Below, one piece after another: positions 47,232 to 60,575 of a DNA stretch of 64,000 nucleotides. Both the position numbers and the translations under genes were made by a program. How positions within the stretch are numbered: position 1 is the stretch's first letter; every line of letters begins with the position of its first letter. The notes below the pieces were generated by a model. It made no database searches. It was not told where the DNA came from and saw nothing but the letters and a program-made list of their open reading frames with translations. The stretch comes from Corylus avellana (taxonomy: Eukaryota > Streptophyta > Magnoliopsida > Fagales > Betulaceae). The stretch is from assembly GCF_901000735.1 (NCBI RefSeq), contig NC_081546.1, positions 873,001 through 937,000 on the forward strand. Direction: 5' to 3'.

Positions 47232-50200
47232 GTTAGATTTGACACTAGATAAATTTTTTTTTTGTTAGTTTTTTTTCAATAGTATTTTTTTTTTCTTGTT
47301 GAACAAGAAGTACTTTCAGCATGTGGCTACGAGGTTTTGACACTAGATAATTAAGTTAACAAATTTTGCTTTGATTTCAAATAAGTTCTTTTGTTAATTT
47401 ATCGTCAAATTAATTAATGACTTGTCATAGCTCATGTCTAACAATTCATTGGCTAATTTTACAATCTGGGTGGAAAATTTACACTAAATTACCGACTTAC
47501 CCTTAATATACAACTTATAGAAAAAGCCAAAAAAAAAAGAAAAAAAGCATTAAAATGAGGAAAATCCCACCCCTCTATTCATAAGGACTAATTTAAAATA
47601 GAAAAATAATTTGTATCAATATTTTTTCATATTTTTTTCATTTTATCTTATAAATTAACCATTATATTTGTGAATTTTACATAAGTCGTTCAGATAAGTC
47701 AATGTTGGACAACACAAATCTAGTTAATGATTGATTTATTGAATTTATAAAAGAATATGAGAGCTATAAATATAGATAAATTATTGACACCAATCATTTC
47801 TCTTTAAAATAACATAAAAACCTATAGACTAAATCAATCTCCCCTAGGGTTATGGCATCTATTTTGCAAATTGGTCATAGATTTACGGCAAGGAGCTAGA
47901 AATTAAGGACTTAAAGTATGGTATCACATGTGGGATGTTCAATGCCCCCGTTTATCTCGTTCGTTTACATTGACTTTCTGATAGTTGAATGAAATCTCCT
48001 TTGAACAAATTAAGAAACTTAAAAAACCGTTTGACCATGCCTTGCTCCCAAGTTCCAACTTCCATCTCAGTTGGTATTCACGGGAAATTAATTTCATAAT
48101 AGTTATTTACTTTAATTTGTTTAATTGTTTTTCTTTTGGTCGTATGAAAGAACCTTCAATCACTTTTAATTCATGCTTTGACCCATCACATGAAATGCGG
48201 ATTATATTATTGTGTAATTAAGGCCATCCGAAAGAATGGTCAAATTTCTGCTTCGATTTGGACTGCAAATTTAACATAGCTTTTATAGGGCTTACCTACC
48301 CTAACAAGTAGATGGACCGCATGCTCGAAACATGCTATAAAAACTCTCTCGAATCTTCTCCTCAAATGATCGGCTAAACTAATTATGGGAATCTCTACTC
48401 AAATAAAAGTCAATATATAGGTTGAACCTTTCTGTCATTCTATTATGATTCTTTTCTTTTTGTCAGTTTTTCTGCCCTCTCTATTGCAAAATAGACGTGC
48501 TGTCATATATTTGATAACTAACAATAATATTGGTAAACAAAGTTGGCAACTTCGCATTTTGTAGAAATGTGACATCACTGATTTCAGATCATAAGAAACA
48601 TTCTTTTGCATTCTGATTCTTCTGAGACCATAACAATAGAAGCTTCTTTGCATAATGCAGAGTTTTAGGATGAGACATGGACCGCCATTACCCCATAATT
48701 GCAATTTCCGGTCAGTTGATATATTGTAAAAGAGTTCATATGAGATTTACAATAGCATCTACTCAAACAAATAATTAGTCTTAACAATTTGAACGAAAAA
48801 TTTCTGAAGATTCTTTATCTGTTATCCCCATACTCCCACATGTTCCTCTTTTTTTCTGGGAACTCCCGTGCATGTGGTTTCTTTCTTTCGATTTCTGATA
48901 TCTATTAACTTCTTGAAAGAGAACGAAGCTAAATATGGGGGGGTTGCTAGTGTGGGAGTTGACGTTAAATTGGGTTCCAATTATAGGTTGGACCTACCAA
49001 TCCAGCTCATTTTGATGAGGCTCAAATAATCAATTTGGCAAAATGGGTCATTTTCATTTTGGTTTGTGAAACCAACATTCCCCATGTGACTGCAGACTTT
49101 TGTTCATATTGGTCATCTTTTTATTTATTTATTTTTTTTTCTAGTGATCTTAATCCCCCTTTCCCTTTTGTTGGTATTCCGTGTGTTTTATTTATAATAT
49201 ATTAAGTTATTTGAAAGAATAAATAATTCATATAAGATGCTTAATTATATTAGGACTAAACTAAAAATAAGAATATCATATTCTTATGAATCCTATTAGA
49301 TTTTTAATTATTCTCAATTGTTATGTTTTTTCTTTTGGAGAAGTGCAACTAGTAATTAATAATTAGATATAAGATGGTTTTATTGTATGATAATATAATG
49401 GCCCAACACGCAGTTATGCATTTTCAACTTTATGTCTCTTTTTGACACAACAGGAAGTAAAACTATACTTTTTATTTATTCAATTATTTTTGAAGTCAGA
49501 ATGTTTTCAGCCTCAATATATTATTCCTAACATGGTCTTTATTTATTTTCGTAATAAATGGGAGGAAGAGAGTTGGCTGAGCATTGTCTCACACACGGAC
49601 AGAACTAGGATTTTTCAACGGGATCAAAATATAAATAAAGAATCAAACCTAATTTTGATAGAGATTAACTCTAATTTTTAGGCTCAAATGTTTTTATTTA
49701 ACTACTTATAAATATTTTAAGAAAAAATTTCAAAACGTTATAACTAAGGGAGACATTTTCTCCGAGCCCTGCAAAGTTTAATTGTTGTATATAATTGAAG
49801 TGATGAACAACTAGAAACTCATTATGTCGTTTGTACGAATTTTCTTTTTAAAATCTATAACGAGCACGTTGATAAAGAATTCAAAAAATAATTCATCTTT
49901 TTTCTTTTTTCTTTTTTTGATTTTTTTTTTCTTGATAAGCTGAAAATGCAGTGGAGTATCATTAGTGCAAATTGGGAATCATTACATATTCTCTACGTGA
50001 ACTCCGAAATTTACTAGCTAGAGTTGATATAAACAAAACTAGTTTCCTAATCTTCCTATGAACTACTATATATTATGATTGTTGTGATTAAATTATATAT
50101 GATCAATTGAAGCATGCGTCTCAAATTTGTTAAATTCACCACTTGCACCAAGCACAAAATGCAACACTACATGCTTAATGTTCAAGTTGCCACGGTGCAT

Positions 50201-50644
50201 GCGCAAATGTGCACAAAGAAGCATGATTTTTTTTTTTAAGAAAACTATGTTTTAGAGGGACAATGAGGTACGTAGCTGTAATTAACAAAACCCATACGCA
50301 TTATAATTACCCTGGCAGGCAGACAGGCATGTTTCTACATTCACATATGGAACACAGTTCAGAGCACATTAGGAAACAAGCCACTAAGCCTTCAACCAAC
50401 ATGTTGTAATAAAATTATGATGAAGTTGCAATTAAATAATTTATACACTATTTGTGAATAAAGTGTTGAATCACTGTTTATCTTAAAAGCTTAAGTATAA
50501 CAATATGTTCCTCAACAAGTAAGATTTGTCCCATGAAATATTTAATTTAAAATAGAGTGTCATGAATTAACCAATGATCGGGAATGATATATAAATTTAA
50601 GAAAGTTGATGAAGCAACAGGGAATTGAATTAGAAATATGGGGA

Positions 50645-50940
50645 AATGGAACAATTTTATAGTGGCTAATCATAGCTATTACAACCCCTGGATGGGTGGC
50701 AGCGCACGGGGATAGTGTTTGAGAACACATGAAGGATGTCCAAGGTCGCTGTGTTTTTGGCTTGCTATGAGGTTGTCGAAAACTAATTATGATGATGTGC
50801 AGAATTATTCGAAAAAACAAAGCAAGCCCAAATGAAAGTATAGTAGAATATATATTATATGGATCCATTGTGGTCCAAATGGAGCTATTTTATGCTTGGC
50901 TAATCACAGCGTTGCAACCTCTGGATGGCTGGCAAGTCAT
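50645..50940. repeat. Diverged direct duplication of about 60 bp
   Basis: Two segments about 235 bp apart match in the same orientation: GTGGCTAATCATAGC followed by ACAACCCCTGGATGGGTGGC (about 50662-50701) and TTGGCTAATCACAGC followed by GCAACCTCTGGATGGCTGGC (about 50896-50933). No coding function is apparent. Confidence 0.5.
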
Positions 50941-53036
50941 TGAAGGCTAACTAGTATACCTAGCTCGGCTAATTCTAAACAACCCCAAAACCCTCCAATC
51001 CTCCCTGTCGGTCGGTCGTGAATGTGGAACATGCTGGTTTTAATGGAGCTAGCTCTAAATAGGAATTTTGCTTCAAGAATCAAAAACTTATAGAAATATA
51101 AATGGGAGGGAGATCCAAGGAGTGGTGTTTGAGAGAGAAAGACAAAAGCATCGAAAAGAGAGATTGTTAAAAACTAAAATATACAAACCCACTCAGCAGT
51201 CATCAACATTAATATTGCTTTTGAATATGCAGAGGGCTAAGGAGAGAGCCTCCGTGCTAGCATGCCCTCTGATAGAGATAGACAGAAAGGCAGCAGCGCC
51301 AGTGCGCGTGCGCTTCCTTTGCGCATGATCCTATAACTCCATATTTTAACTCCACTCTGCCACTGCTGTGAGTAGTTTACAAAGCACAATGCAAGCGTTT
51401 GCGCTCGGGGTTTGCAATTTATGCTGACTCATTTTGACCACACATACACTTGGTTTACACGGTAATTAACACAAGAATTAAAATCTTTAATCTATGTGTA
51501 AACTCGTCCTTGTTTGCTTTAAGCCTAGGTTTCCATTTCATTATTATGTTTCCCCAAGGGCCATGTCTCCTTTATGAACATGCTCTTTTTCTTGGAACTT
51601 GTGCAAAAACAGGACAACTCTTTCTAACATACTTTTAGTCTTTTCCTAGGAACTTGTGAAAACATACGACATCTATAACCAAATAGATAGTACCCTATAT
51701 AACCAGGGAATTCTATCCGTAAAATAATTTAGTCATCTAAATTGTTAATGTTAATTTAATAATTAAGTTATTAAATTTATTTATTTTTACTAATTTAATC
51801 TTTTAAGATAAATGATAATTTAATATAGTATCAAAACTTACTACAAAACGAATGAGACCTACACTACTTAACTCGTGACAAAGACCGAAAAAAATATTTG
51901 CATTCACTTGAGGGAGGGCATTGAGGAATAATTTCATATTGCCTGTAAACAAGACCTTGAACATGTTTATAAGAAATTGGCATCCGTTTCCTATAAAAAC
52001 GATTTTATGAGATAAGTTGGGGTTACAAATTTCTTCAGTTAATACTTCGTATAAATAAAAAATGTGAAAGAGTTTTTAAGATTCAATTGTCTCAAAAAAT
52101 TGTAAAAAATAGGATAAAAATTGTTCTCATTCTTTTAAAATTTTGATAATTTGTTCTTACCATTTTGCTTAACCCGTTCCTCTCTATTTCTAAATCGAGA
52201 GTATTTGTTTCCCTCTTTGAAGGGATGCTTGGACATATATACGTACTCAGTAAAAATAAAAATAAAAGAATATACGTCAATTCTTAGTAGAAGGTTACCA
52301 ATTTCCGCAACTGCCTGCCCTCTTTGTAAAATTGTCGGAATTCCATGCAATTCGAGCAACCCAAAAACTTAAGATTGAAGTGGGCTCATTTTGATTTGCA
52401 CTTCTGTTCTGACTTCTGAGCCGAAGAGTTGTGTTTATCATGACTCATCACAGCTGCCCACCAACATTGGCTCATATGCGAGGCCTACTATTCAAGGGTT
52501 CAAGTCCGACTGGCTTTCATTTGGGCTTATTGGGCTCCATATGGAAGTTGGAAGTACTTGACCATTGGGTCCATATAAATGTTTGTAATAAAGGAACGAA
52601 AAAAAAAAAAAAATTAATTTAATTGAAGAATAACTGAATAACTGATGAAATTTAGAAACATGATAAATAAAAGATAAAATAAATCTTAATTCTACCTTAT
52701 TGGACATTTGACAACAATGTGTTGTGATTTTTTCTTCGTATACTATAATTACATTTTACTGGAAAACAACCTAATTGAAGAAGGTCGGAACTAGGAAAAC
52801 AGTTGAGTGAGGAAGCAGCATTGGTTGATTTTTGACCATATATTAATCGCTGCCTTAGCTGCACGTGGTTAAAAGCAGCAAGTCAAGGAAATTGCTTCGG
52901 ACCTAATGGTTTTGATATTGTGATAGATAAAAAGACTTTTGAGTTTCTGATTTTGACAATTAATGATCTTAGTTTTAACCATATGATAAATAGGTCATTC
53001 CGTCGATTTTTCCGTAAAAGTGTTAGCTAGTATAGT

Positions 53037-53682
53037 TTTTCATATAAGACTAGTAAAATTCTGTCACATGTATTAAAAGTCATATTCTCTTACCACATAT
53101 GTCTTAAAAAAAAAAAAAAAAAAAAAGACTGAAAAAAAAAGGGTAGAGACTAGAGAGACTAGAGAGGAGGTGAAAACCCATCTTTTTTGTCTTTTTCTTT
53201 TTTTTTTTTTTTTCTTTTTTTTTGTATTTAGCTTTTTCTCCTTTTATTTTATTCTTTAAAAAATATATATATATATTAGTAACTTCACTTTAGACCCTTG
53301 AATTACTACGAGATTAGACAAGCTCCCCAAACTTCAAAACCTCTTAATTTGAACTCATGAACTTTTAATTGCAATCAATTTGAATTCCTCCGTCAAATTT
53401 TAAACGTTAAACGTGAAACAATGATGTTTATACCTTTTAATTCTTATTTTTTTTTTATAAATTTTTAAATTTACCCTTAATTCCAAATTAAAAAATTAAA
53501 AAAAATTAAAATTATAGATATTTTGGTCTTTTTAAGTATTGCCGTTAGAAGTTAACGGCTAAATCTAATAGAGTGGTTTAAATTAATTACAATTAAAAGT
53601 TCAGAGATTCAAATTGAAAAGTTTTTAAGTTTTAGGAACTTGTCAAATCACGTGGTAATTCAGGAATCTAAAGTGAAGTTAG

Positions 53683-53714
<32 letters not shown>

Positions 53715-53770
53715 ACTGCTCATATGACTTGACTTTTAATACATGTGAATGGTTTTATTGATCTTACGTG
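53037..53770. mobile_element. Nested fold-back (inverted-repeat) elements
   Basis: An inner element (53280-53681) has arms of more than 100 bp: TAACTTCACTTTAGACCC at the left, and its complement (AAAGTGAAGTTA) at the right, pairing inward through CAATCAATTTGAA-like sequence. An outer pair, TCACATGTATTAAAAGTCAT (53058 on) and its complement near 53725-53750, brackets this inner element together with poly-A and poly-T tracts. The layout suggests one MITE inserted inside another. Confidence 0.65.
53682..53713. repeat. Poly-A tract
   Basis: About 30 consecutive A residues adjoining the inner fold-back arm, read directly. Confidence 0.9.
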
Positions 53771-56700
53771 GATAATGTGTGAATTGACACTTCTAAATTT
53801 TACCATTTAAAAGTTGAAGGAGAAAATTAACATACTGACAGATTTGTGACATATGGTTAAAATTAAAAATACATGTCCTTAGCTATCACAAGGCCAAAAC
53901 TCAAAGGAGTATGGAGCAATTTTCCTAAATATACACGCCAATAATCATTGCTAATAGAAAAATTTTAATCGTGGGATTTGTTGTCAAAGCACATAAAATT
54001 TTAATCTTGCTTTCCTATGACCAGAAGTTGGAGGGGGAAGCATTCCTGTTTATAAAATTCAAACTAGTTTAAGATATACACAAATTCAAGCATTCCTGTT
54101 TACCCAACTATGCAAATTCAAAACGGAGGAAACAAGAGAGAAAGTAATGTATTTGAATTGTGTGTACACAACTAGACCTTGTCCGTTGATTATTTAATTA
54201 TCTATATATCTATCTTTTTAAGGGTTGAAAAAACATCGGGGATGATTTCGGTCAGTGTTTCTTAGTTTGTTCTTACCAACTATTTACGGTTCTTTTTATT
54301 TATACGCATAAAATGTTGAAAAATATTTTGTTTCATTGTCCTACAAATTCTGACCAAAAGCATTCCTGCTTTTTATTATAATAGGTAAAATGACTCAAAA
54401 TGTATAATTAACGAGTTAATCGCTAACTAATTAAATTGATAATTCAAATTTGTTATTTAATCATTTTGCTAATTATAAATTATTACATCAATTTCTAAGA
54501 AATCTTATAATAAAACTTGCAATAACAGCAATCCTTGCACAATAAGCCGGCAAATGGGATATAAAAACTTGCAAGAATTGAATATTCACCGATTCCTCTT
54601 TTAAAATTACTCACCAACTCCCAAAAAAAAAAAAAAGGGAGGTCAACCGTCGCTCATCTCTATTAATTTTTTGCTAGTGCTGTCTAGCTAGCACGATCAA
54701 TAAAGATAATTGATAAATTAAAATAAAGATAATAAAAATAAATTAAAAGGATGGAATAGTTTCAACAAAGGACTAATTTGGGTCTGGTCGTTCTTAATTA
54801 GCATCACCTACCATTCAAGATTATAGATTTTGAAAAGCTATTTTACTTTTTCTTTTTTTACTATTTTTTTTGGAAAGTAATGGATATACATTTCGTTTCA
54901 TTTATTAAAATTCCTGTTTCATGGATTTGACTAATGAATATATGTTGTTGATGATGAAAAAGACGGTGATGGATTCTGACCATGATACCATGAGCTTTCA
55001 TCTGTCAACATCGGCATCTTTGGATGGCTACTGGTTAATTTGTCTGATTAAAGCTAACCCAAAATTGCTAAATTGGTCTAGGAATTTGACTATTTGACAA
55101 ATAACATTTTAGGGTTTTAAAAATTGACCAATTATTTCGGTGGATTACGCATTTGACTATCTCATTTAAAAAATAATTAGTATTATTTGAGAAATATCAA
55201 AATCTTTAATGACATTCAAAATCGCATCCCATTATTGGCACACTACATGAAATAATTTTTCGCTTTTAAAATTTTAAGAAGATATTTGTCTAAGAGCAAA
55301 CTCCATAGACCAATTTAAACATTTTTTTTTTTCCTTAAAGGAATAAACGATATTTCTGCACTAGTTCTATAAACTCCCACCTTTTTTTTTTTTTGCTGCA
55401 TAAAGATGGGATGATTTTAAAGGTTTTGGTAGATACACATAATCACAGTTAAAGGAATGGACTTTTTATGAATGGAGGCTATGAAGCTGGCTTTGGCTTT
55501 CCGCTAACCCCCCCGCCGGCTCATGCTTTTGCTAGCTACGTACGAAGAATATTCTGATTTTTGAACAAGCGCAAGGCATCAACTAAGCTCGCTTCAGTTG
55601 ACTTTTGAAATGATTAAAAATTCATATATACAAATTTAACTTGCCTTTGTTTATCTTTTTATTAATTACTAAACACAAGGATAGCTGTTTTAATTCTTTA
55701 AGTTAATTAAGGTGTTGATCTACTTATTTATTAAAGATAATATATAAAACTTCAGAAACTTTGACTTTAGTGACATCTAATTAAACTACACGTTTGAATA
55801 GTTGTGTTCATATTTGATCCAAAGTCAAATAGCGCCACAAGCCTTGAAGAGTTGACTTGATCCCCAGCATTCAAGGAATAGTTGTCCCCATAAGGACAAG
55901 ACCCTCTCTCCATTTAATAAAACAGTCATTTCATTGTTAGGATATATATATATTTCTTTATGTTTAATACAGTGAAACAAGAAAGCGGAGCTGAGATATG
56001 AAATTTGTACTATTTTGCAAGTTTAACGACACACATGCTACATTTGGATCAAGCCCACCACATTCTATGCATGTTTGTTATGACTTATGAAGTTTTAAGC
56101 TCATTGTTTTACTCTGTAAATGGTCTGAACCCACATTATCCTTGTACTTTCCCCCACTCTTCACTCCTGGCCATTCTTTTTATTTATTTTTTGTATTCAT
56201 GCCTAAATATTCTGGGAAACAAATGGGAAAGATAGAAAGATAATAAATGAATAAATAAAAATAAAAAAACTAACTACAATACTCTATTACAGGTACTGCT
56301 TAACAAATTTAATAAAGTTTTCTTTCAAATCAAACTGTTGGAATTTTTTTAAATTTAATTTATTAAACTGACATGTATTCAATCAGTGTATGTGAAAATG
56401 CATATAAATATCACATATATTTTGAACATATATTAGTTTAATAGGATAAATTAGAAGAAATTCATCTAACCAATTTTAAAAGAAAACTACTTATCAATAT
56501 GTTTATCTTAAAAACGATTCTTAATTAATTGGTTACGCATGATTCAAAACAAATCAAACATCGAAGATTTAGGTTTGGCTTGACATGTTGTTTAATTAGC
56601 AACCTAATTAACTGACACAAAATAGAATAAATAACTAAAGTTTGAACAAGGAAAACAAACAACTAAATTAAGGAAAAAAAAAAAAAAAAAAAAACCATAT

Positions 56701-56914
56701 ACAACACCTATTTAAAAATAAATAAAACAACTTGCCCTCCCGCCAACTGCGCCGTCCGCTGTCAGCCGACAAAGACTCCCAAGAGAACAACTAATGGTAG
56801 CGTCTAACAGCTTCTTTCCGCTAGACCCTTACATTTTAAAACCGTTGATGAATCTCTTTTATATATATATGTCAACGGTCAGAATCGCTGGCTCTCCTTC
56901 CCCAACTACCCTTC
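53771..56914. other. Gene-free sequence upstream of the VQ gene
   Basis: AT-rich, with an A tract near 56671-56694 and no recognisable gene. The last 150 bp become C-rich. GTCAACGGTCAG (56871-56882) contains two TGAC cores on the minus strand, resembling W-box elements. Confidence 0.4.
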
Positions 56915-56920
56915 TATATA
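56915..56920 (+). promoter_or_regulatory. Probable TATA box of the VQ gene
   Basis: TATATA within CTTCTATATATTCGG lies about 110 bp before the ATG and is followed by a CT-rich leader, the usual plant arrangement. Confidence 0.5.
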
Positions 56921-57025
56921 TTCGGCTACCTCTCTCTTTCCCTTCCTCTTCATCCCCAAACAAAAACGTATATAGAAGAAGCGCAGTTTTTTCTTTGTAT
57001 TGGATCCAAGAATCTGTAATTAAGC

Positions 57026-57715
57026 ATGAGCACTGCAAAATTTCACGTGGATGATGATGGGAATTCAGGGAGGGACATCAAAGGTCCACGTCCGTCTCCG
57101 TTGAAGATCAACAAGGCATCCCACTTCATTCACAAGTCATCTTCGAGTTCTTCAACGTCAATGTCTTCGGTACTTTCTGACTCCGCCGCTCCGGCCAGGC
57201 AGCAACAGCGGCGACCGGTGATTATATACACCCATTCTCCGAAGATCATCCACACCCAGGCTCGGGATTTCATGGCTCTCGTCCAGAAGCTCACCGGCGT
57301 GTCTCGTCCCAACGACGACGAACCCACTGCCCAACCTGATCATCATCATCACCATCAACCCCATAAGAGCGATATTAAGAGCTTGTCTTTGGAAGGTGGA
57401 AATGATCGTAACGTGAAGCCTGTTAGCCACGACGACAATGACTCATCTTCGGCTCTCACCGATGAGAATTGCGGCGGCGGCGGGAAGGGAAGCTCGTCCT
57501 CCTTTTTGTCACCGAATCTAAACCTAAACCAAAACCAAAACCAAACCAATCAATATTTCGCTGATATCCCTTTGTTTACCCCGAATTCGAGCAGTTTCTA
57601 CTGCTCGCCTCGGCCTGTTTACAGATATCCTGATTCGTCGTACGCGTCGCCAAACGTGGGTAACTCCATGTCACCGTCCGTTTTCGAGTTTCTGAAAGGG
57701 CTACCAGAATACTGA
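57026..57715 (+). CDS. VQ-motif protein (VQ8/VQ20/MKS1-type)
   Basis: VQ proteins are nuclear or plastid cofactors that bind WRKY factors and are often MAP-kinase substrates. A single exon encodes 229 aa. The VQ motif FMALVQKLTG is at residues 82-91 and keeps the FxxxVQxLTG consensus. Near the N-terminus GPRPSPLKINKASHFI (20-35) matches the conserved block of MKS1-like VQ proteins, and RPVIIYTHSPKIIHT (63-77) leads into the VQ motif. A Ser-rich stretch (38-53), a His run (105-109), a Gly run and an Asn/Gln-rich stretch are low-complexity linkers. The C-terminus SVFEFLKGLPEY is conserved in this subgroup. The ATG is the first in frame after a CT-rich leader. Family assignment is firm; the closest Arabidopsis member is a judgement from memory. 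Confidence 0.9.
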   Translation: MSTAKFHVDDDGNSGRDIKGPRPSPLKINKASHFIHKSSSSSSTSMSSVLSDSAAPARQQQRRPVIIYTHSPKIIHTQARDFMALVQKLTGVSRPNDDEPTAQPDHHHHHQPHKSDIKSLSLEGGNDRNVKPVSHDDNDSSSALTDENCGGGGKGSSSSFLSPNLNLNQNQNQTNQYFADIPLFTPNSSSFYCSPRPVYRYPDSSYASPNVGNSMSPSVFEFLKGLPEY

Positions 57716-60575
57716 GATATATATATATATATATTTGAGGGATTTGGTGTAATGGATTTAGAGGGTTTTAGTAATTTGCTGCGTGCATTGTGCATAGGTT
57801 GGTGTTTAAATGTCTGATTATTTTTGTGTCTGTTTGTTTTTTTACGTCTCCAAGGTTTTGGATATCGATTAGATAGCATCCGTTGTGAATTATAAGATCA
57901 TTTAATTGATTCGTTGGCCACCCAAAGGGAAGATTGATCCTGCTCTGTATGGTTCTAAATAATTAATGTCCTATATAAATAAGTTAAATTAGTGCTTTTG
58001 ATGTATCTCTTTGTATTCCTCTTCTTCTTCTTTCTTCTATATATACACCAATTAATACATCATTCTGACCCATAATCTCTAGCTTGATTCGCACGTAATT
58101 AAGGATGATATATATTGCTAGTTAAAAAGCACACCAAGTATATGCTAGTGGATGCACATCTCATTTTGTACCAAAGTTTAATTAATGCTACAAGGTAGTA
58201 GTAAAACATGCACCAATTTGATTAATCATTTATGAAGTTTAATCTTGATCAATCAATGACATGGTTAACTTGCCTCCAATCGTTGGATTCCTTTATGAGG
58301 ATATGGCACTTCTTTACTTATTAATGGACCATAAACTCCTGGGTTGAAACGGGAGAGTTGAGGGTTCCCCCACCTATCAAAAAAAGAACGAAATAATTAT
58401 TATGTAAAATTTGAATTATGCTAAATCTCTATGTAATCTTTTAATTATCAGTGGAATCTTATCTTAGCCATAATAATTTAAAAAAAGAAAAAAAAAAAAA
58501 AAAAACCTACATGCACAATTCTCAAATGAAAAGCCATTTGACTTCACCGATCGACTTCATCAAGTTAATAGACGATTCAGTTGCCTGCGAATTAACCTAT
58601 TCCGTATTTGGATTTGCGTCTCACAGCAAAAGAATTACCTTCCGTCAACCGAAGTTTTCTATTTGTGAACGCCCCGGTAAAATGACATGATCATGTGCTT
58701 GAAACTTCCCGGTGTTTTTGTCAGACATAATTTTAAGTTACTCGCATGCAATGGCAAGCAAGTGAATTTTGTGGTTAGATGTATTATATATATATATATG
58801 CATGATGCTACCAAATCTTTGCTCGGTCGGACGGGACATTGGGTCACCTCACCTGCAAAGCAGGAAGAAAACCACCAAAGATACGCCGGCCTGGAGCCAG
58901 TGAGGGAGCTTCGACATGCAGTCTTTTTGAGGAAGGTAGTTGCAAAGTATTAGTACTAATATTAGTATTGGATGGAATATTAATGTCAATAACACAGTAG
59001 TTGTGGCCAGTTCTGATGATGTAGATGGACATGGGCTGGAATGATCTAAGAGGCACACACTTGGCCCAAATTTTAGCCCAAATTCCCACCCAAAACTAGA
59101 TAAATCTGAAAGTTATGGAGCATCCAGAATTTCTGATTTTGCTATTCAGTTTTAATTTTGAAACCACGACAAAGCCCAGATGTTGAACTGAATTTTTACA
59201 CGGTTGGACCGAATCATGGCCACTTTAAAAAATAAGAAATAAGATCATCGGAGTGATGTCGGTTTGGGCCAGCCTCCAATGAGAAGCTTTCGATGATGGT
59301 TAAGTCAAATAAATCTTTTTAATATATATTTATTTAATAAAGACTTTTCTAATTATTTGACGTCTTACATTTTTTGGAGTTTATATTTTGAAAGTGGTCC
59401 CTTGACGGAGTTTCCTATGTTTCGTCGTGTACTAAGTGCATAATTATGTAATAGCTATCTAATGGACACGTAACTCTAAATTCTTAGAGCTTTTTAATTG
59501 AGTGGGGCTTGGTTATTATTTCTGTATCAGCTTTTTTTTTTTTTTTATTAAAAAAACAAAATTCATTTGTATAAGCTATAAAACTTAGCCACTTTGACTT
59601 CAACAATTTTAACTTTGATTTCCGACCAACCTTGTTACTAAAGAATTAGGGTGATGTTAAACATCACGCCAGGATGATTTGATATTTTATAATAATAAAA
59701 TATAATATTTTATTATTATAATTATTAAAAAAAAATGCCTGGCATGCATGAACAGTCATGCATGCCGGCATTCTTAATTCATGACTCAAAGAATTAATAG
59801 TAAATTGAGCACGAGTAAAACAAAATCAAAGTAGTTCTCAAGAAAATGATTTACAAGAAACAGTCGGGGAATGCCAACTTTGAAACAAAGAAATTTTATT
59901 TGATAATTATATATTGTCATGTAATTTAACATTTTAAATAATACATCTTATATTTAAATGATTTGTACACAATAAAGCAAACTCTTTAACTGTAAAATAA
60001 ATTCCCAGCATTTAACTTTTGCCCACACATGACATCAATCTGGTCCAAAATTGTACAAAGTCCATTCAAGCTTGTGTACCTCTAAGTAAATGGTTTGATC
60101 CAAAGTTTGAGATTACCGTGGATAAATTAAAGATAAACTATCATTTAAGGCACGTTATTCGTGTCTCAAATTTCTTGGTAATTGGAGTTGAAATTAACCT
60201 TAATTTGAATTTGTCAACAAATTATCTCAACATTCACACTGTTCGAATCAGCAAAGACCAACCTTAGTCCACACGCTTCATAAATCAACACGTTTGTTTG
60301 AGGAAAGAATTATTAATAATGATTTTTTTATTTACTTGCCCACATTAAGAATCAAAGATCCTATTGCTGAATCACAAGCAATATGTGATGGAATAAAAAG
60401 GAAAAATAAAAATAAAAAAATTATCAAGTCTAAGAAAATATAAATATTTATAAAGTGGCCTCCCCTAATTTTTTCACAATTTTCTGTTGTTTTGGCCACT
60501 TCCACAGCCAAGATAAATTAACAGCGAATTTACAGCGAGTCACGACAGAGTCAGTTCCGTGCACCGCTTCGTTAC
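57716..60575. other. Gene-free interval
   Basis: A TATATA tract follows the VQ stop (57718-57734), and the next 200-300 bp probably include its 3' UTR. A sequence near 58335-58380 (GGGTTGAAACGGG, GGGTTCCCCCACC) might be a SINE scrap. Frames at 58500-59090 are not recognised. Confidence 0.4.

Larger units (their letters stand above)
45518..53036. other. Long gene-poor interval
   Basis: The first about 150-300 bp is probably IPT 3' UTR. After that the interval holds a CT microsatellite, a SINE and a diverged duplication (all listed), plus poly-A/T tracts (46228-46247, 47216-47231). The open frames lack recognisable domains and I support no gene here. Confidence 0.45.

Noticed and set aside
48435..48704. 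Minus-strand frame with box C/D-like TGATGT and CTGA motifs, a possible snoRNA
   Set aside because: The boxes are not spaced with a closing stem, no guide match was evident and the frame has no recognised domain.
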